Shown: piece by piece, positions 8,151 through 16,571 of the stretch
Numbering within the stretch: the first letter of the stretch is position 1
Layout of the letters: each line of letters opens with the position of its first letter
From: Dermatophilaceae bacterium Sec6.4
Lineage (GTDB): Bacteria > Actinomycetota > Actinomycetes > Actinomycetales > Dermatophilaceae
Assembly: GCA_039636865.1 (NCBI GenBank)
Contig: CP144172.1
Coordinates: 1,922,001 to 1,986,000, forward strand
Length of the DNA: 64,000 bases
Direction of reading: 5' to 3'
Notes under the pieces: generated by a model
Database searches by the model: none
Seen by the model: only the letters and a program-made list of their open reading frames with translations
What the model was told of the DNA's origin: nothing
Translations under genes and position numbers: made by a program

Positions 8151-9693
8151 GGGAGTATCGCAAACTTGGTGTTTTTGATCCGTGACACGCCTACTTGATC
8201 GGGGTGGGCGGGATCGGAGAAGAAGAGCATGAAACTGCCTGACATGAGCGTTACGAGCCAGGACAACCGTGAGCAGCCGGCCGCGCCGGTTGCTCGCCCG
8301 GGGCGTGCCCCGGGCGACCGTAAGCCCAAGAAGAGCGTGATCGAGGCGCAGCAGGCTGCTGCGGTCGCTGATCTGGTGCGGGCCGCGCGGGCCAGTGGTG
8401 ACTCGTTGACGGGCCCGACTGGGTTGCTGAAGCAGGTCACCGCGATGGTGCTGGAGGCGGCGCTGGAAGAGGAGATGACGCAGCACCTGGGCCACGCCAA
8501 ACACCGGGGCAACCCTGCGCTCGAGGATGAGGGTGTCGATGACGTTGATCATCATGACGATGACGATGGTGGTGGTGGTCACGGGCGAACTCGTAATGTT
8601 CGTAATGGTTCCCGCACCAAGACCGTGCTGACTGATAACGCGGGCAAGGTGGATATCACGGTCCCGCGGGACCGCGCCGGGACGTTCGAGCCGGTGATCG
8701 TGCCCAAGCACCACCGCAAACTGGGTAGCGTGGAAGAGCTCGTGCTCTCGCTGACGTCCAAAGGCCTAACCAGCGGTGAGATCAGCGCGCACTTGTCCGA
8801 GATTTATGGGGCGTCGGTGTCGAAGGACACGATCTGTCGGATCACGGACCGGGTCAGTGAAGAGATGAATGAGTGGCTCGCCCGCCCGTTGGACCCGGTG
8901 TACGCGGCGATCTTTATCGACGCGATCGTGGTGAAAGTCAGGGACGGTCAAGTCGCGAACCGCCCGTTCTACGCTGCGATCGGCGTCACGGTCGAGGGCG
9001 GTAAAGATGTCCTGGGCTTGTGGGCCGGTACCCCGGGTCAGGGTGAGGGCGCCAAGTACTGGCTCGCGGTACTGACCGAGATCAAGAACCGGGGCGTGAC
9101 CGACACCATGTTCGTCGTGTGTGACGGCCTCAAAGGACTACCCGACTCGGTCGCTGCGGTATGGCCTAAGGCGATCGTGCAAACATGCGTGATCCATTTG
9201 TTGCGCAACAGTTTCCGGTACACCTCCCGCAAGTACTGGGACCAGATCGCGAAGGAGTTGAAGCTGGTCTATACCGCCGGAAGTGTGGCCGAGGCCAGAG
9301 CCCAGTTCGAGGAGTTCAGCGCCACCTGGGGCCAGCGCTACCCTGCGTTGATCAAGCTGTGGGAAAGTGCCTGGGAGGAGTTCATCCCGTTCCTCGCGTT
9401 CGACGTGGAGATCCGCCGGATTCTGTTCAGTACGAACGCGATCGAGTCACTGAACGCCCGCTACCGGCGCGCAGTGCGGGCCCGCGGGCACTTCCCCAAC
9501 GAGCACGCCGCACTGAAGTGCCTCTACCTTGTCACCAGGAGCCTGGACCCCACCGGGAAAGGAGCCACCCGCTGGACCATGCGCTGGAAACCAGCACTGA
9601 ACGTGTTCGCCATCGTATTCGAGGGCCGCTGGCCCACCGCCGAAAAGTACTGACCACCAACAGGATCAGAAACACCTAAATTGAGACACTCCC
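8151..9693 (+). mobile_element. IS256-family insertion sequence, copy 1 (with 8-bp target duplication)
   Basis: The 1,543-bp element begins GGGAGTATCGCAAACTTGG and ends in an imperfect inverted copy (right end reads inward GGGAGTGTCTCAATTTAGG). The imperfect terminal inverted repeat is about 31 bp. AAGACAGG is present immediately before (8143-8150) and after (9694-9701), an 8-bp target duplication as expected for IS256. It encodes one transposase. Apart from one coding base near 9303 (C here, A in copy 2) the copy at 49152-50694 appears identical, so transposition is recent. Confidence 0.93.
8229..9653 (+). CDS. IS256/Mutator-type transposase, copy 1
   Basis: The 474-residue DDE transposase has the catalytic Asp residues in AIFIDAIVVKV and MFVVCDGLKGLPD and the catalytic Glu region in FSTNAIESLNARYRRAVR, all characteristic of the Mutator/IS256 superfamily. 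The N-terminal part (LLKQVTAMVLEAALEEEMTQ) is the usual family opening, preceded by an extra Lys/Arg/Pro-rich leader that makes it longer than the typical 400 residues. An acidic His-rich insertion (DDVDHHDDDD) lies near residue 105. It differs from copy 2 by Gln versus Lys in AEARAQFEEF. Confidence 0.95.
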   Translation: MKLPDMSVTSQDNREQPAAPVARPGRAPGDRKPKKSVIEAQQAAAVADLVRAARASGDSLTGPTGLLKQVTAMVLEAALEEEMTQHLGHAKHRGNPALEDEGVDDVDHHDDDDGGGGHGRTRNVRNGSRTKTVLTDNAGKVDITVPRDRAGTFEPVIVPKHHRKLGSVEELVLSLTSKGLTSGEISAHLSEIYGASVSKDTICRITDRVSEEMNEWLARPLDPVYAAIFIDAIVVKVRDGQVANRPFYAAIGVTVEGGKDVLGLWAGTPGQGEGAKYWLAVLTEIKNRGVTDTMFVVCDGLKGLPDSVAAVWPKAIVQTCVIHLLRNSFRYTSRKYWDQIAKELKLVYTAGSVAEARAQFEEFSATWGQRYPALIKLWESAWEEFIPFLAFDVEIRRILFSTNAIESLNARYRRAVRARGHFPNEHAALKCLYLVTRSLDPTGKGATRWTMRWKPALNVFAIVFEGRWPTAEKY

Positions 9694-9777
9694 AAGACAG
9701 GTGGAACGAGGCCGAAAAATGTCGTTCTGCTGGGATGAACCCGGTACTAGCGCTGATCTGTCGGTAATATCCCGGGT

Positions 9778-9888
9778 ATGAAGTTTCAGACAGTTGCGTA
9801 TGTGCGGGTGTCTTCGGCTGATCAGCACACCGACCGGCAGGTGGCGGCGGTGGGCGTTGTGGATCGCACGTTCTGCCGAGATGAATAG
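9778..9888 (+). pseudogene. Serine recombinase (resolvase/invertase) N-terminal stub
   Basis: The 36-residue frame reads MKFQTVAYVRVSSADQHTDR... and stops at a TAG. The YVRVSS.DQ.TDRQ block is the active-site Ser region of resolvase/invertase recombinases, which are normally about 190 residues. Only this beginning is left, and no continuation was found downstream. It is a dead fragment beside the IS256 insertion. Confidence 0.75.
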
Positions 9889-10047
9889 GACCTGGTCACC
9901 CAGGCGCTTACCGACCGGATCGAGTAGCAGTGACTTGTCCTAGGTGGTGACTGGTCGTGAGGGTCCACTCCTTGCGCCGGGGAATACGCCCAGGCGTGCC
10001 GGGTAGGTTGCTGCAGTGGCCTTCGCCGGGGCCAGGAGGTGTGGGAC

Positions 10048-10356
10048 GTGGTGGATCACCAAGCGTGGTTGGCGGACATTCCCGCCCAGATGCCGGTGCG
10101 GGCCCCGTTGCGGATGGTGACGTATTCGGTTGATACCGGCGTCATTAAGCGGGGACCTGATCACTACATCGCCGGGGTTACCATCGTGGTCACCGATGAC
10201 TCTGCGGGTCCGAGTGTCGCCGTGCAGGCGCTCACCCCGGATCAGGCACGGAGTTTGGCCGGCGCTTTGCTGCGGGGGGCCGATGACGCCCAGGCGTTGT
10301 CCTGGTCCGTGCCGGAAGCGACTGACCAGGAACTGAGTACATCGCACACCCAGTAG
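10048..10356 (+). CDS. DUF6907-like hypothetical protein
   Basis: The protein is about 102 residues. The C-terminal half contains VAVQALTPDQARSLAGALLRGADDAQ, a segment that recurs in actinobacterial proteins annotated as DUF6907 (a beta-rich N-terminus, then a 'LTPxQARxLAxALLxAAD' helix). The function is unknown. AGGAGG at 10034-10039 favours the GTG at 10048 over the GTG at 10039 that overlaps it. The family assignment is tentative. Confidence 0.55.
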   Translation: MVDHQAWLADIPAQMPVRAPLRMVTYSVDTGVIKRGPDHYIAGVTIVVTDDSAGPSVAVQALTPDQARSLAGALLRGADDAQALSWSVPEATDQELSTSHTQ

Positions 10357-10359
10357 GAC

Positions 10360-10392
10360 CCCCGCAGCGTTGCTGATGGGACAGACGCGGGG
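10360..10392 (+). terminator. Weak terminator-like hairpin
   Basis: CCCCGC (10360-10365) can pair with GCGGGG (10387-10392), followed by CTCTTT. It lies just after the 10048-10356 gene. The short stem and long loop make it doubtful. Confidence 0.3.
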
Positions 10393-10536
10393 CTCTTTGA
10401 TCTGGCCTCTGCCCCGACCCCCGAATGGGGCACGCGCGCCCTTGGACTCTCGCGCGGTCCGCCACCGAATCCGGCGGCGGGCCAGCCCGGCGAGTGGCCG
10501 CCGGCCCGTTATCCCAGCCCCGCGGCGCCGGTCTGC

Positions 10537-11085
10537 TCAACTGTGAAAAGGCATGTAAGGATTCGGTGGTTGGGTCGGGTCCGGGGAGAGGGGCAGCACC
10601 ATGGCGACCTCGTCCGCATCTTTTTGGGTCGCCCCCTGTGCGACCCGCACCGCCCGACGCTCTTCTGTTGGACGAAAGCCGAAGGAGCTCGCGAAGCCGA
10701 CCGCGGAGGCGTTGTCCGAAGGTGCCCAGAAGTACAGGAGCCTGCACCCGTCCTCGGCAGCCTTCAGGGCCGCGGCTGAGACCAGATCATGCGCAATATG
10801 TTCACCACGCACCGTCGGTGCGGTCCACAGCGCGAACACCTCGCCGGTCTCGGGGTTCTCGTTGTGCAGGCCCAGACAGACCAGACCCACCGTGTCGCCA
10901 CCGCGCTCGGCGATGAAGCGATGCGCGCGGGTCATCCGCAGGCCCCACACGTCCTGGTTGTCGGCGGCTTCGTCCTCATAGCGGGCGACGAAGGCCTCCG
11001 GTGCGTCTGCCAACGCAGCCAACCGGGCTGCACGGTAGAGCTGCCATTCGTCGTCGTGGAGGAGACGAACCTTGATGTCGACCAT
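10537..11085 (-). CDS. GNAT-family N-acetyltransferase, paralogue 1
   Basis: The protein is about 182 residues from the ATG at 11085 (MVDIKVRLLHDDEW). It has the GNAT order: LYRAARLAALADAPEAF, a central strand with VGLVCLGL, the acetyl-CoA-binding VRGEHIAHDLVSAAA loop and helix, then the Asn-containing SDNASAVGFASSFGFRP. It likely acetylates a small molecule or protein amine; the substrate is unknown. A second copy at 35644-36285 matches almost throughout (same PNPYM.FHS ending). The frame extends upstream to 11154, but the homology with the paralogue begins near the chosen start. Confidence 0.8.
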   Translation of the reverse strand: MVDIKVRLLHDDEWQLYRAARLAALADAPEAFVARYEDEAADNQDVWGLRMTRAHRFIAERGGDTVGLVCLGLHNENPETGEVFALWTAPTVRGEHIAHDLVSAAALKAAEDGCRLLYFWAPSDNASAVGFASSFGFRPTEERRAVRVAQGATQKDADEVAMVLPLSPDPTQPPNPYMPFHS

Positions 11086-11325
11086 GCTCACAGGCTCGCA
11101 TATCCGCGGGACCGGCATGAACGCCTCCGCGAACGCGAAGACGACGGTCATCACTCACATCAAGGAACAGGTCCGAGAAACGACGACCTGAGCGCGACCC
11201 CGGCACACGGTCCACGCTTCGACCTGCGCAACCGGCCCGGTAGCCGATCGATGACCGGGACGTCCTACCTCGGCCGGCCCTGCCGGCTCGCGTCGGTCGG
11301 TCTACCGCCCATCCGATTTTCGTAA

Positions 11326-11337
11326 TACGATATTTGT
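11326..11337 (+). promoter_or_regulatory. Leaderless promoter and possible autoregulatory operator
   Basis: TACGAT (11326-11331) ends six bases before the ATG at 11338 and no Shine-Dalgarno is present, suggesting a leaderless transcript. The AT-rich ATAC...GTAT inverted half-sites spanning 11325-11339 overlap the start codon and could be the operator for the ribbon-helix-helix antitoxin itself. Confidence 0.45.
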
Positions 11338-11571
11338 ATGGTGAGCGAAGAGCAGATCCAGCAATGGGCAGACGAGGCCGAGGACGGGTACGACGTCGAG
11401 GAGTTGAAGCGTCGCGGGCGCGGTCGTCCAGGGCGTGGCGCAGAGCCAATGCAGGTTGTTGCTGTGCGCCTGACAGCGGAGGAGGTCGCCGCGTTGGATG
11501 AGGTGGCCAAGCGCGAACACCTGTCGCGTTCTGAGGCCATCCGACGGGCTCTGGCCGACTTCGCAGCGTGA
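11338..11571 (+). CDS. Ribbon-helix-helix antitoxin
   Basis: The 77-residue protein has an acidic N-terminus, then a Gly/Arg linker (KRRGRGRPGRG), and a ribbon-helix-helix DNA-binding domain, MQVVAVRLTAEEVAALDEVA then LSRSEAIRRALADF. The order is unusual: the DNA-binding fold is C-terminal, so the toxin-binding part is probably the N-terminal 35 residues. Its GTGA stop overlaps the next start. It should repress the pair and neutralise the downstream toxin. Confidence 0.8.
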   Translation: MVSEEQIQQWADEAEDGYDVEELKRRGRGRPGRGAEPMQVVAVRLTAEEVAALDEVAKREHLSRSEAIRRALADFAA

Positions 11572-11810
11572 AAGTTCACCGAAGCGCGCTCAAACATGGT
11601 GTGTCGAGCGAGGACGCAGTGCAGGCCGCCAACTGGTCGCAATGGATCGAGCCCCTTGAAGACGACGGCTGGCCGCATCGTGAGCTGCGGCTCGGCTTCG
11701 ATACCCGAGCGCGGCTCCTCGAGACCGTCGTGCTGATCTTCGACAGTGGTGAGGAGCTCGTAATCCACGCGATGCCAGCCCGCAAAGAATTCTGGGAGCT
11801 TCTGCCCTGA
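11568..11810 (+). CDS. Toxin-like partner of the RHH antitoxin
   Basis: This 80-residue protein starts at a GTG overlapping the antitoxin stop by 4 bases. The pattern RELRLGFDTRARLLETVVLIF...ELVIHAMPARKEFWELLP resembles BrnT-like ribonuclease toxins and a widespread actinobacterial toxin-like family ending 'IHAMxxRxxxxxLLP'. Direct biochemical function is inferred from the pairing and the small beta-rich fold. The 4-base overlap strongly ties the two genes. Confidence 0.65.
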   Translation: MKVHRSALKHGVSSEDAVQAANWSQWIEPLEDDGWPHRELRLGFDTRARLLETVVLIFDSGEELVIHAMPARKEFWELLP

Positions 11811-12069
11811 GGCGGACAGCGTCCCGTCAGCCTCACGCAACCATCACGAGTCAGGAGAATCGTCGATAGAGGATCCGCTTACGGCCGGCTCGGGGCCGAC
11901 TGAGGACTGAGGCGTGGCGTCTCTTCCGTCAGGTCATCGTGCAACCAGCCCGGTCGGCTTGTGCCGGATCACTGTCAACGATGGTGCAGTCGCGGCGACA
12001 GGACCCGAGGGGGTGGACAAAGCCCCGCGGGGGTACACGCAGACCTCGACCTTTGCGCGGTTGGCCCCG

Positions 12070-13512
12070 TCATCGGGCCTGGACCTGCCCCATCATCCCG
12101 AGGTCTTCGTGGTCGAGGATGTGGCAGTGGTAGACGGTCTTCCCGCCGTAGTCACGCACCGGGATGCGGACCGTGACCCGGCCGCCAGCCGGGACGATGA
12201 TCACGTCACGCCAGTCGGGTGGCCCGTTGGGGTCGCTGTCCGGGGCATCGGTGACCTGCATCGGCCACACGTGCAGGTGAAACGGGTGGTCCATCATCGT
12301 GGAGTTGGTGATGGTCCATTCCTCCAATGTGCCCAGGGAGAGCTGTTGGTCGATGCGGGCCGGGTCGAACGGGCGTCCGTCGAAGCCGAAGACCATTCCC
12401 ATTCCCATGGTGAAGGCGAGCGAGCGGCGCTGATCAACTCTGGCGGAGCGGAGGTCGAGGGGCCCGGCTGCGACCGACGGCCACGACGTGGCCGCTGAAC
12501 CGGTTCCGACCCCAATGAGGACAGTGGCCAGCACGGTTTCGGCGGAGGTGGCGGAGCCGCCGCCCATCATCATGCCCATCCCACCACGGTCGTGCCCGGC
12601 GGTGCGCAACATGAAGGTGCCGGCGACGGTGGGTCGCAGCAATAGGTCCGCCCGGTTACCGGGGGCTAGCAGCACCGACTTCTCATCAGAGGGGGCGTGC
12701 AGGCCTTGCCCGTCGTAGCCGAGCATCCCCCAGGTATGCCCGTCCAGGCGCAGATTCAGGAAGCGGGAGGTGCACGCATTGACGACGCGCCACCTCTCCA
12801 AGGTCCCGGCCGTCACATCTATACGGGGCTGGTGCTGGCCGTTGACCAGGACGAGGTCACCCTCTCGCCCCCGCATGACTTGGGCATTGCTCACCCCCGC
12901 GACCTGCCCACCGGCGGTGAGCGTGGTGTCGCTGATGACGATGACACGGTCTCGAGTGACGCTGGGCTCGTGCGCCCCGGTGACCAGCAGCGCCCCGAAC
13001 AGGCCGCCGAACACCTGATCGGCGACGCTGCCGTGCAGATGGGGGTGGTACCAGAACGTCCCCAGGGGGTGGTCGGGCGGGATGTGGAATTCGTAGCCGG
13101 CGGATGATCCGGGTGCAATGGAGCGGAAGATATTGTCGCTGGTGCCTTCGGGTGAAACGTGCAGACCGTGGGTGTGCAAGTTCGTTGGGCCCGCGAGGTC
13201 GTTCTGCAGGGTCACTCGCAGCACATCGCCCGGCTGGACGCGCAGCGTCGGGCCGGGACTAGAGCCGTTGTAGCCCAACGCCTGGGTATGTCGCCCCATG
13301 AGGGTGACCCCCCGGGCGGCCCGCAGCGTGACGGCGAGAACGCCACTGGAGCTGGCCAGGCTCGCCGGTTCGCGCATCCCCTGCCCCGTGGGAGCCGAGA
13401 ACGTACCGCTGGGCCAGAAGGCGCGCCCCGTCCCGACGCCGCCAACGATGGTCCCCACCGCGCCGAAACCCACGATGGCCAGTGCCCGTCGTCTGCTGAC
13501 CTCACTGCTCAT
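12070..13512 (-). CDS. Tat-exported multicopper oxidase
   Basis: The 480-residue protein has a twin-arginine-type signal (EVSRRRALAIVGFG). The copper ligands occur in order: NLHTHGLH, WYHPHLHGS, HPFHLHVW and VYHCHILDHEDLGMM, giving type 1 and trinuclear type 2/3 centres. It probably oxidises Cu(I) or phenolic substrates outside the membrane. A Met/Gly-rich stretch (GGMGMMMGGG) in the last domain is typical of copper-tolerance oxidases. The start at 13512 has GAAGGG upstream and overlaps the end of the SHOCT gene by 11 bases, so translation is coupled. Divergent regulators lie 1 kb away. Confidence 0.92.
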   Translation of the reverse strand: MSSEVSRRRALAIVGFGAVGTIVGGVGTGRAFWPSGTFSAPTGQGMREPASLASSSGVLAVTLRAARGVTLMGRHTQALGYNGSSPGPTLRVQPGDVLRVTLQNDLAGPTNLHTHGLHVSPEGTSDNIFRSIAPGSSAGYEFHIPPDHPLGTFWYHPHLHGSVADQVFGGLFGALLVTGAHEPSVTRDRVIVISDTTLTAGGQVAGVSNAQVMRGREGDLVLVNGQHQPRIDVTAGTLERWRVVNACTSRFLNLRLDGHTWGMLGYDGQGLHAPSDEKSVLLAPGNRADLLLRPTVAGTFMLRTAGHDRGGMGMMMGGGSATSAETVLATVLIGVGTGSAATSWPSVAAGPLDLRSARVDQRRSLAFTMGMGMVFGFDGRPFDPARIDQQLSLGTLEEWTITNSTMMDHPFHLHVWPMQVTDAPDSDPNGPPDWRDVIIVPAGGRVTVRIPVRDYGGKTVYHCHILDHEDLGMMGQVQAR

Positions 13513-13738
13513 CGAGAACCCTTCTGCGCTGTTCATACTCCGCCTGGTCGATCGCCCCACGGGCGAGCCGCTCGGTGAGGATGGCGCCCGCCATGTCATC
13601 GCCCCCGCCCGGCACCCGGCGTGCCGGGCGTCTGACGCCGGCGCGTCGCAGAAGCGCAAGGCCCCACACCAGCACCGCCACACTCAGCAGTAGCACGCCG
13701 GGCCAGACCCACATCAGGCCCGAATTTGCAACGGTCAT
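13502..13738 (-). CDS. SHOCT-domain small membrane protein 1
   Basis: The 78-residue protein has one membrane helix (WVWPGVLLLSVAVLVWGLALL), an Arg-rich segment, and a C-terminal SHOCT domain, ILTERLARGAIDQAEYEQRR. SHOCT is a short oligomerisation domain often found at the end of membrane proteins. A GGAG site precedes the ATG at 13738. Its stop overlaps the multicopper oxidase start. It likely works at the membrane in the same copper/envelope process. Confidence 0.8.
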   Translation of the reverse strand: MTVANSGLMWVWPGVLLLSVAVLVWGLALLRRAGVRRPARRVPGGGDDMAGAILTERLARGAIDQAEYEQRRRVLDEQ

Positions 13739-14085
13739 CAGTCTCCATCTCGATGCTGCGGGGGGGGCGGACATACCTGCCCAGGTATCTGGCCGTGCTC
13801 TGGACCTCGTCCCTTCGTGGCGGTGAGAGGTCCCCCCACACTGCGACTGCACGTCGGGATCGTCCCTGACCAGGTAAAACACCAACTGCATGACGTTCTC
13901 GGGGTTCGATATCGGTGGAGTTTCACTGCAATCGCTGGCTTACCTGCGGCCGTACCGGTCGGGAATGTTGCCCCTGGCTGAAGCAGGGCATGAGCCGGGC
14001 CGGGCCGGGCTGGTCCGGCGTGATGGCGAGGACGGTTTTGTGCCCGTTGGGCGTCGGCGGTGTGCCGGTCCTTGAGTCGTCGTGG

Positions 14086-14331
14086 TCAGCGGCCGCGGAG
14101 GGCGGCTTTGCGGCCTTCGTATTCCTCGCGGTTGATCTCGCCCCGCGCGAAACGATCATCGAGGATCCCGAGCGCGCCACGGTCTTGGATGACACCGCCA
14201 CTGCGGCTCTTGCCGCTACCGCGGAAGATCATGACGCCCGCGAAGATCACCAGGCCCCAGAAGAGCGCCATCACCACAACCATGACGACCCAGCCTCCTG
14301 TGCCCATGCCATTTCCGTACCAGCCCATCAT
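14086..14331 (-). CDS. SHOCT-domain small membrane protein 2
   Basis: The 81-residue protein opens with a Met/Gly-rich MMGWYGNGMGTGG, a pattern seen in copper-associated membrane peptides. A hydrophobic helix (VVMVVVMALFWGLVIFAGVMIF) and a SHOCT domain (ILDDRFARGEINREEYEGRK) follow. GAAGGG lies upstream of the ATG at 14331. It is the first gene of the minus-strand copper group and lies back to back with the response regulator gene, so one intergenic region (14332-14476) probably controls both directions. Confidence 0.8.
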   Translation of the reverse strand: MMGWYGNGMGTGGWVVMVVVMALFWGLVIFAGVMIFRGSGKSRSGGVIQDRGALGILDDRFARGEINREEYEGRKAALRGR

Positions 14332-14476
14332 TAGCGACACCCTTCTTTCAACTGCCTGAATTTCTTCCATCATGGCCCGCGCGCCCTACTCATCCGGTTG
14401 TGGTTGTGTGAAGGTTCGTTGAAGAAGTCCCGCGGGGTGGCATAACGGCACGCTGCCCGGGGGCCGTGTTGGCACC

Positions 14477-15259
14477 ATGGGGGCCATGTCGCCTACAAGC
14501 TCGGGTCACCCGGCGGGAGTCCAGGCTGCCGCAGCGACGGTTGCTCCCGCGAAGCCGCGGTCGGGGATGAGAGCCCTGGTGGTTGAGGACGAGGCAGCAT
14601 TGGCCGGGTTGCTCGTGAACTATTTCGAACGCGACGGCTTCGATGCCTCCTGCACCGGCGACGGGTTGCAGGCGGTACAGCTCGCGCGAGAGATCGATCC
14701 CGATGTGGTCGTCCTGGACCTCGGCCTGCCCGGCCTGGACGGGGTCGAGGTCTGCCGCCAACTTCGTACTTTCTGCGACGCGTACGTGATCATGGTGACC
14801 GCGCGCAGTGAGGAAGTGGACACCCTCATCGGGCTCTCGGTGGGCGCGGATGACTACCTCACCAAGCCCTTCAGCCCCCGCGAGCTGATGGCCCGCGTAC
14901 AGGTCATGTTGCGCCGGCCGCGTCTGCGTTCCCACCATGACACCACCGTGGTGCGCCCTGATTCCTTCGGAACGCTCAGTATCGACCGAGCGGGGCGTGA
15001 GGTCTGGCTGCAGGGTGAGCGGGTATCACTGACCCGTACCGAGTTCGACCTGCTGGCGACGTTGTCTGAACGACCCAAGATCGTCTTCACCCGGCATCAG
15101 CTCATCGACCACGTGTGGGGACCGGGCTGGGTGGGCGATGAGCACCTGGTGGATGTCCACATCGGGCATTTGCGACGCAAACTCAAAGATGATGCATCCG
15201 GTAGCCGGTTTGTGCGCACAGTACGCGGTGTCGGCTACCGGATGGGAACCGGGCAATGA
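14477..15259 (+). CDS. OmpR/PhoB-family response regulator
   Basis: The 260-residue protein has a receiver domain (phosphoacceptor Asp81 in VVVLDLGLPG, acidic EDE near 37-39, Lys130 in YLTKPFSP) and a C-terminal winged-helix DNA-binding domain (LTRTEFDLLATL ... VHIGHLRRKL ... VRGVGYRM). It begins with a 30-residue Ala/Ser-rich extension; a start at 14486 is possible. It overlaps the kinase gene by 4 bases. It probably controls the divergent SHOCT/multicopper oxidase genes in response to copper or envelope stress; that is inferred from position. Confidence 0.93.
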   Translation: MGAMSPTSSGHPAGVQAAAATVAPAKPRSGMRALVVEDEAALAGLLVNYFERDGFDASCTGDGLQAVQLAREIDPDVVVLDLGLPGLDGVEVCRQLRTFCDAYVIMVTARSEEVDTLIGLSVGADDYLTKPFSPRELMARVQVMLRRPRLRSHHDTTVVRPDSFGTLSIDRAGREVWLQGERVSLTRTEFDLLATLSERPKIVFTRHQLIDHVWGPGWVGDEHLVDVHIGHLRRKLKDDASGSRFVRTVRGVGYRMGTGQ

Positions 15260-16362
15260 GCAAACGCGAACCCTTCCGGACAGGTTTCGGGGCCCGGCTG
15301 CTGGGCGCTCAAGCGCTGGTCCTGCTCGCTGGCGCGGTAACCACGTGGGTTGTCGCCGCGATCATCGGGCCCGGTATTTTCCGTGACCACCTGCACCTGG
15401 CAGGTATCTCCCGCAACGCCTCCGAAACCCGTTACGTGGAAAGTGCCTTCACCTCCTCCCTCGCCTATTCGATCTCGATCGCGGTGATCGCAGCGACCCT
15501 GGCCGCCCTGGGCGTCACGTGGTACTTCTCCCACCGGGTGCAGCGCTCCATCGCTCAAGTAGCTACCGCGTCCGCGCACCTGGCCGCTGGACAATACGAA
15601 GCCCGCGTCACCGACCCCGGGCTAGGCCGAGAATTCGCCGTCCTGGCCGCGACAAGCAACGCCCTCGCGAAACGTTTGCAAGCCACCGAAACCACCCGGC
15701 GTCGGATGATGGCGGACCTGGCCCACGAGATGCGCACCCCATTAGCCACCGTTGAAGCTCACCTGGAAGCAGTCGAAGACGGTGTGCGCACCCTGGACGA
15801 GGACACCCTCTGCGTGATCCGGCTCAGTACCCACCGGTTAAGCCGCCTCGCAGAGGACATCTCAGCGATCTCACGCGCCGAGGAAGGCACGTTGGACCTC
15901 ACCCGCGGGCCCATTACCGCCTCCACCATCGCCCACAGTGCGGCCCAAACCGCAGCCGACCGCTTCACAGCCGCCGGCTTGGCGCTGGAGACCCTGTTGG
16001 ACACCAACGCCCAACTCCTGGGCGATCCAGACCGAATCGGCCAGGTACTGACCAACCTGCTCGACAACGCCCTGCGACACACACCACCCGGCGGCACCGT
16101 ACGGATCACCTGTTCCCTACAACGAGATTGGGTCCAGTACGTCGTGACCGACAACGGCCACGGCATCGCGCCCGAACACCTCAACCACGTCTTCGAACGC
16201 TTCTACCGCTCAGACCCCGCACGTACCCGCGCGCACGCAGGCTCCGGCATCGGGCTCAGCATCGCCAAAGCAATCGTCGAGGCCCACGGCGGACAAATCA
16301 CCGCAACCAGCAACGGCCCAGGACAAGGCGCCGAATTCACCGTCCGACTACCCGCGATCTAA
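15256..16362 (+). CDS. Membrane sensor histidine kinase
   Basis: The 368-residue protein has membrane helices at about residues 17-40 and 69-92, with a short extracytoplasmic loop (about 28 residues). HAMP-like linker, HisKA (His157 in LAHEMRTPL) and HATPase domains (LLDNALRHT, DNGHGI, GSGIGLSIAKAIVEAHGG) follow. The periplasmic part is too small for a large ligand domain. It is the partner of the preceding response regulator, with overlapping ATGA stop and start. Confidence 0.93.
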   Translation: MSKREPFRTGFGARLLGAQALVLLAGAVTTWVVAAIIGPGIFRDHLHLAGISRNASETRYVESAFTSSLAYSISIAVIAATLAALGVTWYFSHRVQRSIAQVATASAHLAAGQYEARVTDPGLGREFAVLAATSNALAKRLQATETTRRRMMADLAHEMRTPLATVEAHLEAVEDGVRTLDEDTLCVIRLSTHRLSRLAEDISAISRAEEGTLDLTRGPITASTIAHSAAQTAADRFTAAGLALETLLDTNAQLLGDPDRIGQVLTNLLDNALRHTPPGGTVRITCSLQRDWVQYVVTDNGHGIAPEHLNHVFERFYRSDPARTRAHAGSGIGLSIAKAIVEAHGGQITATSNGPGQGAEFTVRLPAI

Positions 16363-16387
16363 ACCTCCCACCCCCGGCGACCGGACT

Positions 16388-16570
16388 TCACAAAACCCGC
16401 GCCAGAACCTCGCACAAGCCCGCAGGTGGGTGATGGGCGGTGATGGCCCCGGACGCGGCGAGGGTACCGGACAGGGCGATCAGCTCGACCACGAATAGCC
16501 CGGAGAGGTCTTCGGCACGCCCGTAACCGTAGGTGCCGCGTTTGGTCGCCGACCAGGCGCGGTTACGGGG
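16388..16570 (-). pseudogene. Fragment of a cation diffusion facilitator (CDF)
   Basis: A minus-strand frame with no start reads NRAWSATKRGTYGYGRAEDL then SGLFVVELIALSGTLAASGAI. HxYGYGRAEDLAGLFVV is the signature between helices 2 and 3 of CDF zinc/iron exporters, which are about 300 residues. Only about 60 residues survive, ending at TGA (16388-16390). It abuts the stop of the MMPL gene on the same strand. Confidence 0.7.
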
Positions 16571-16571
16571 G

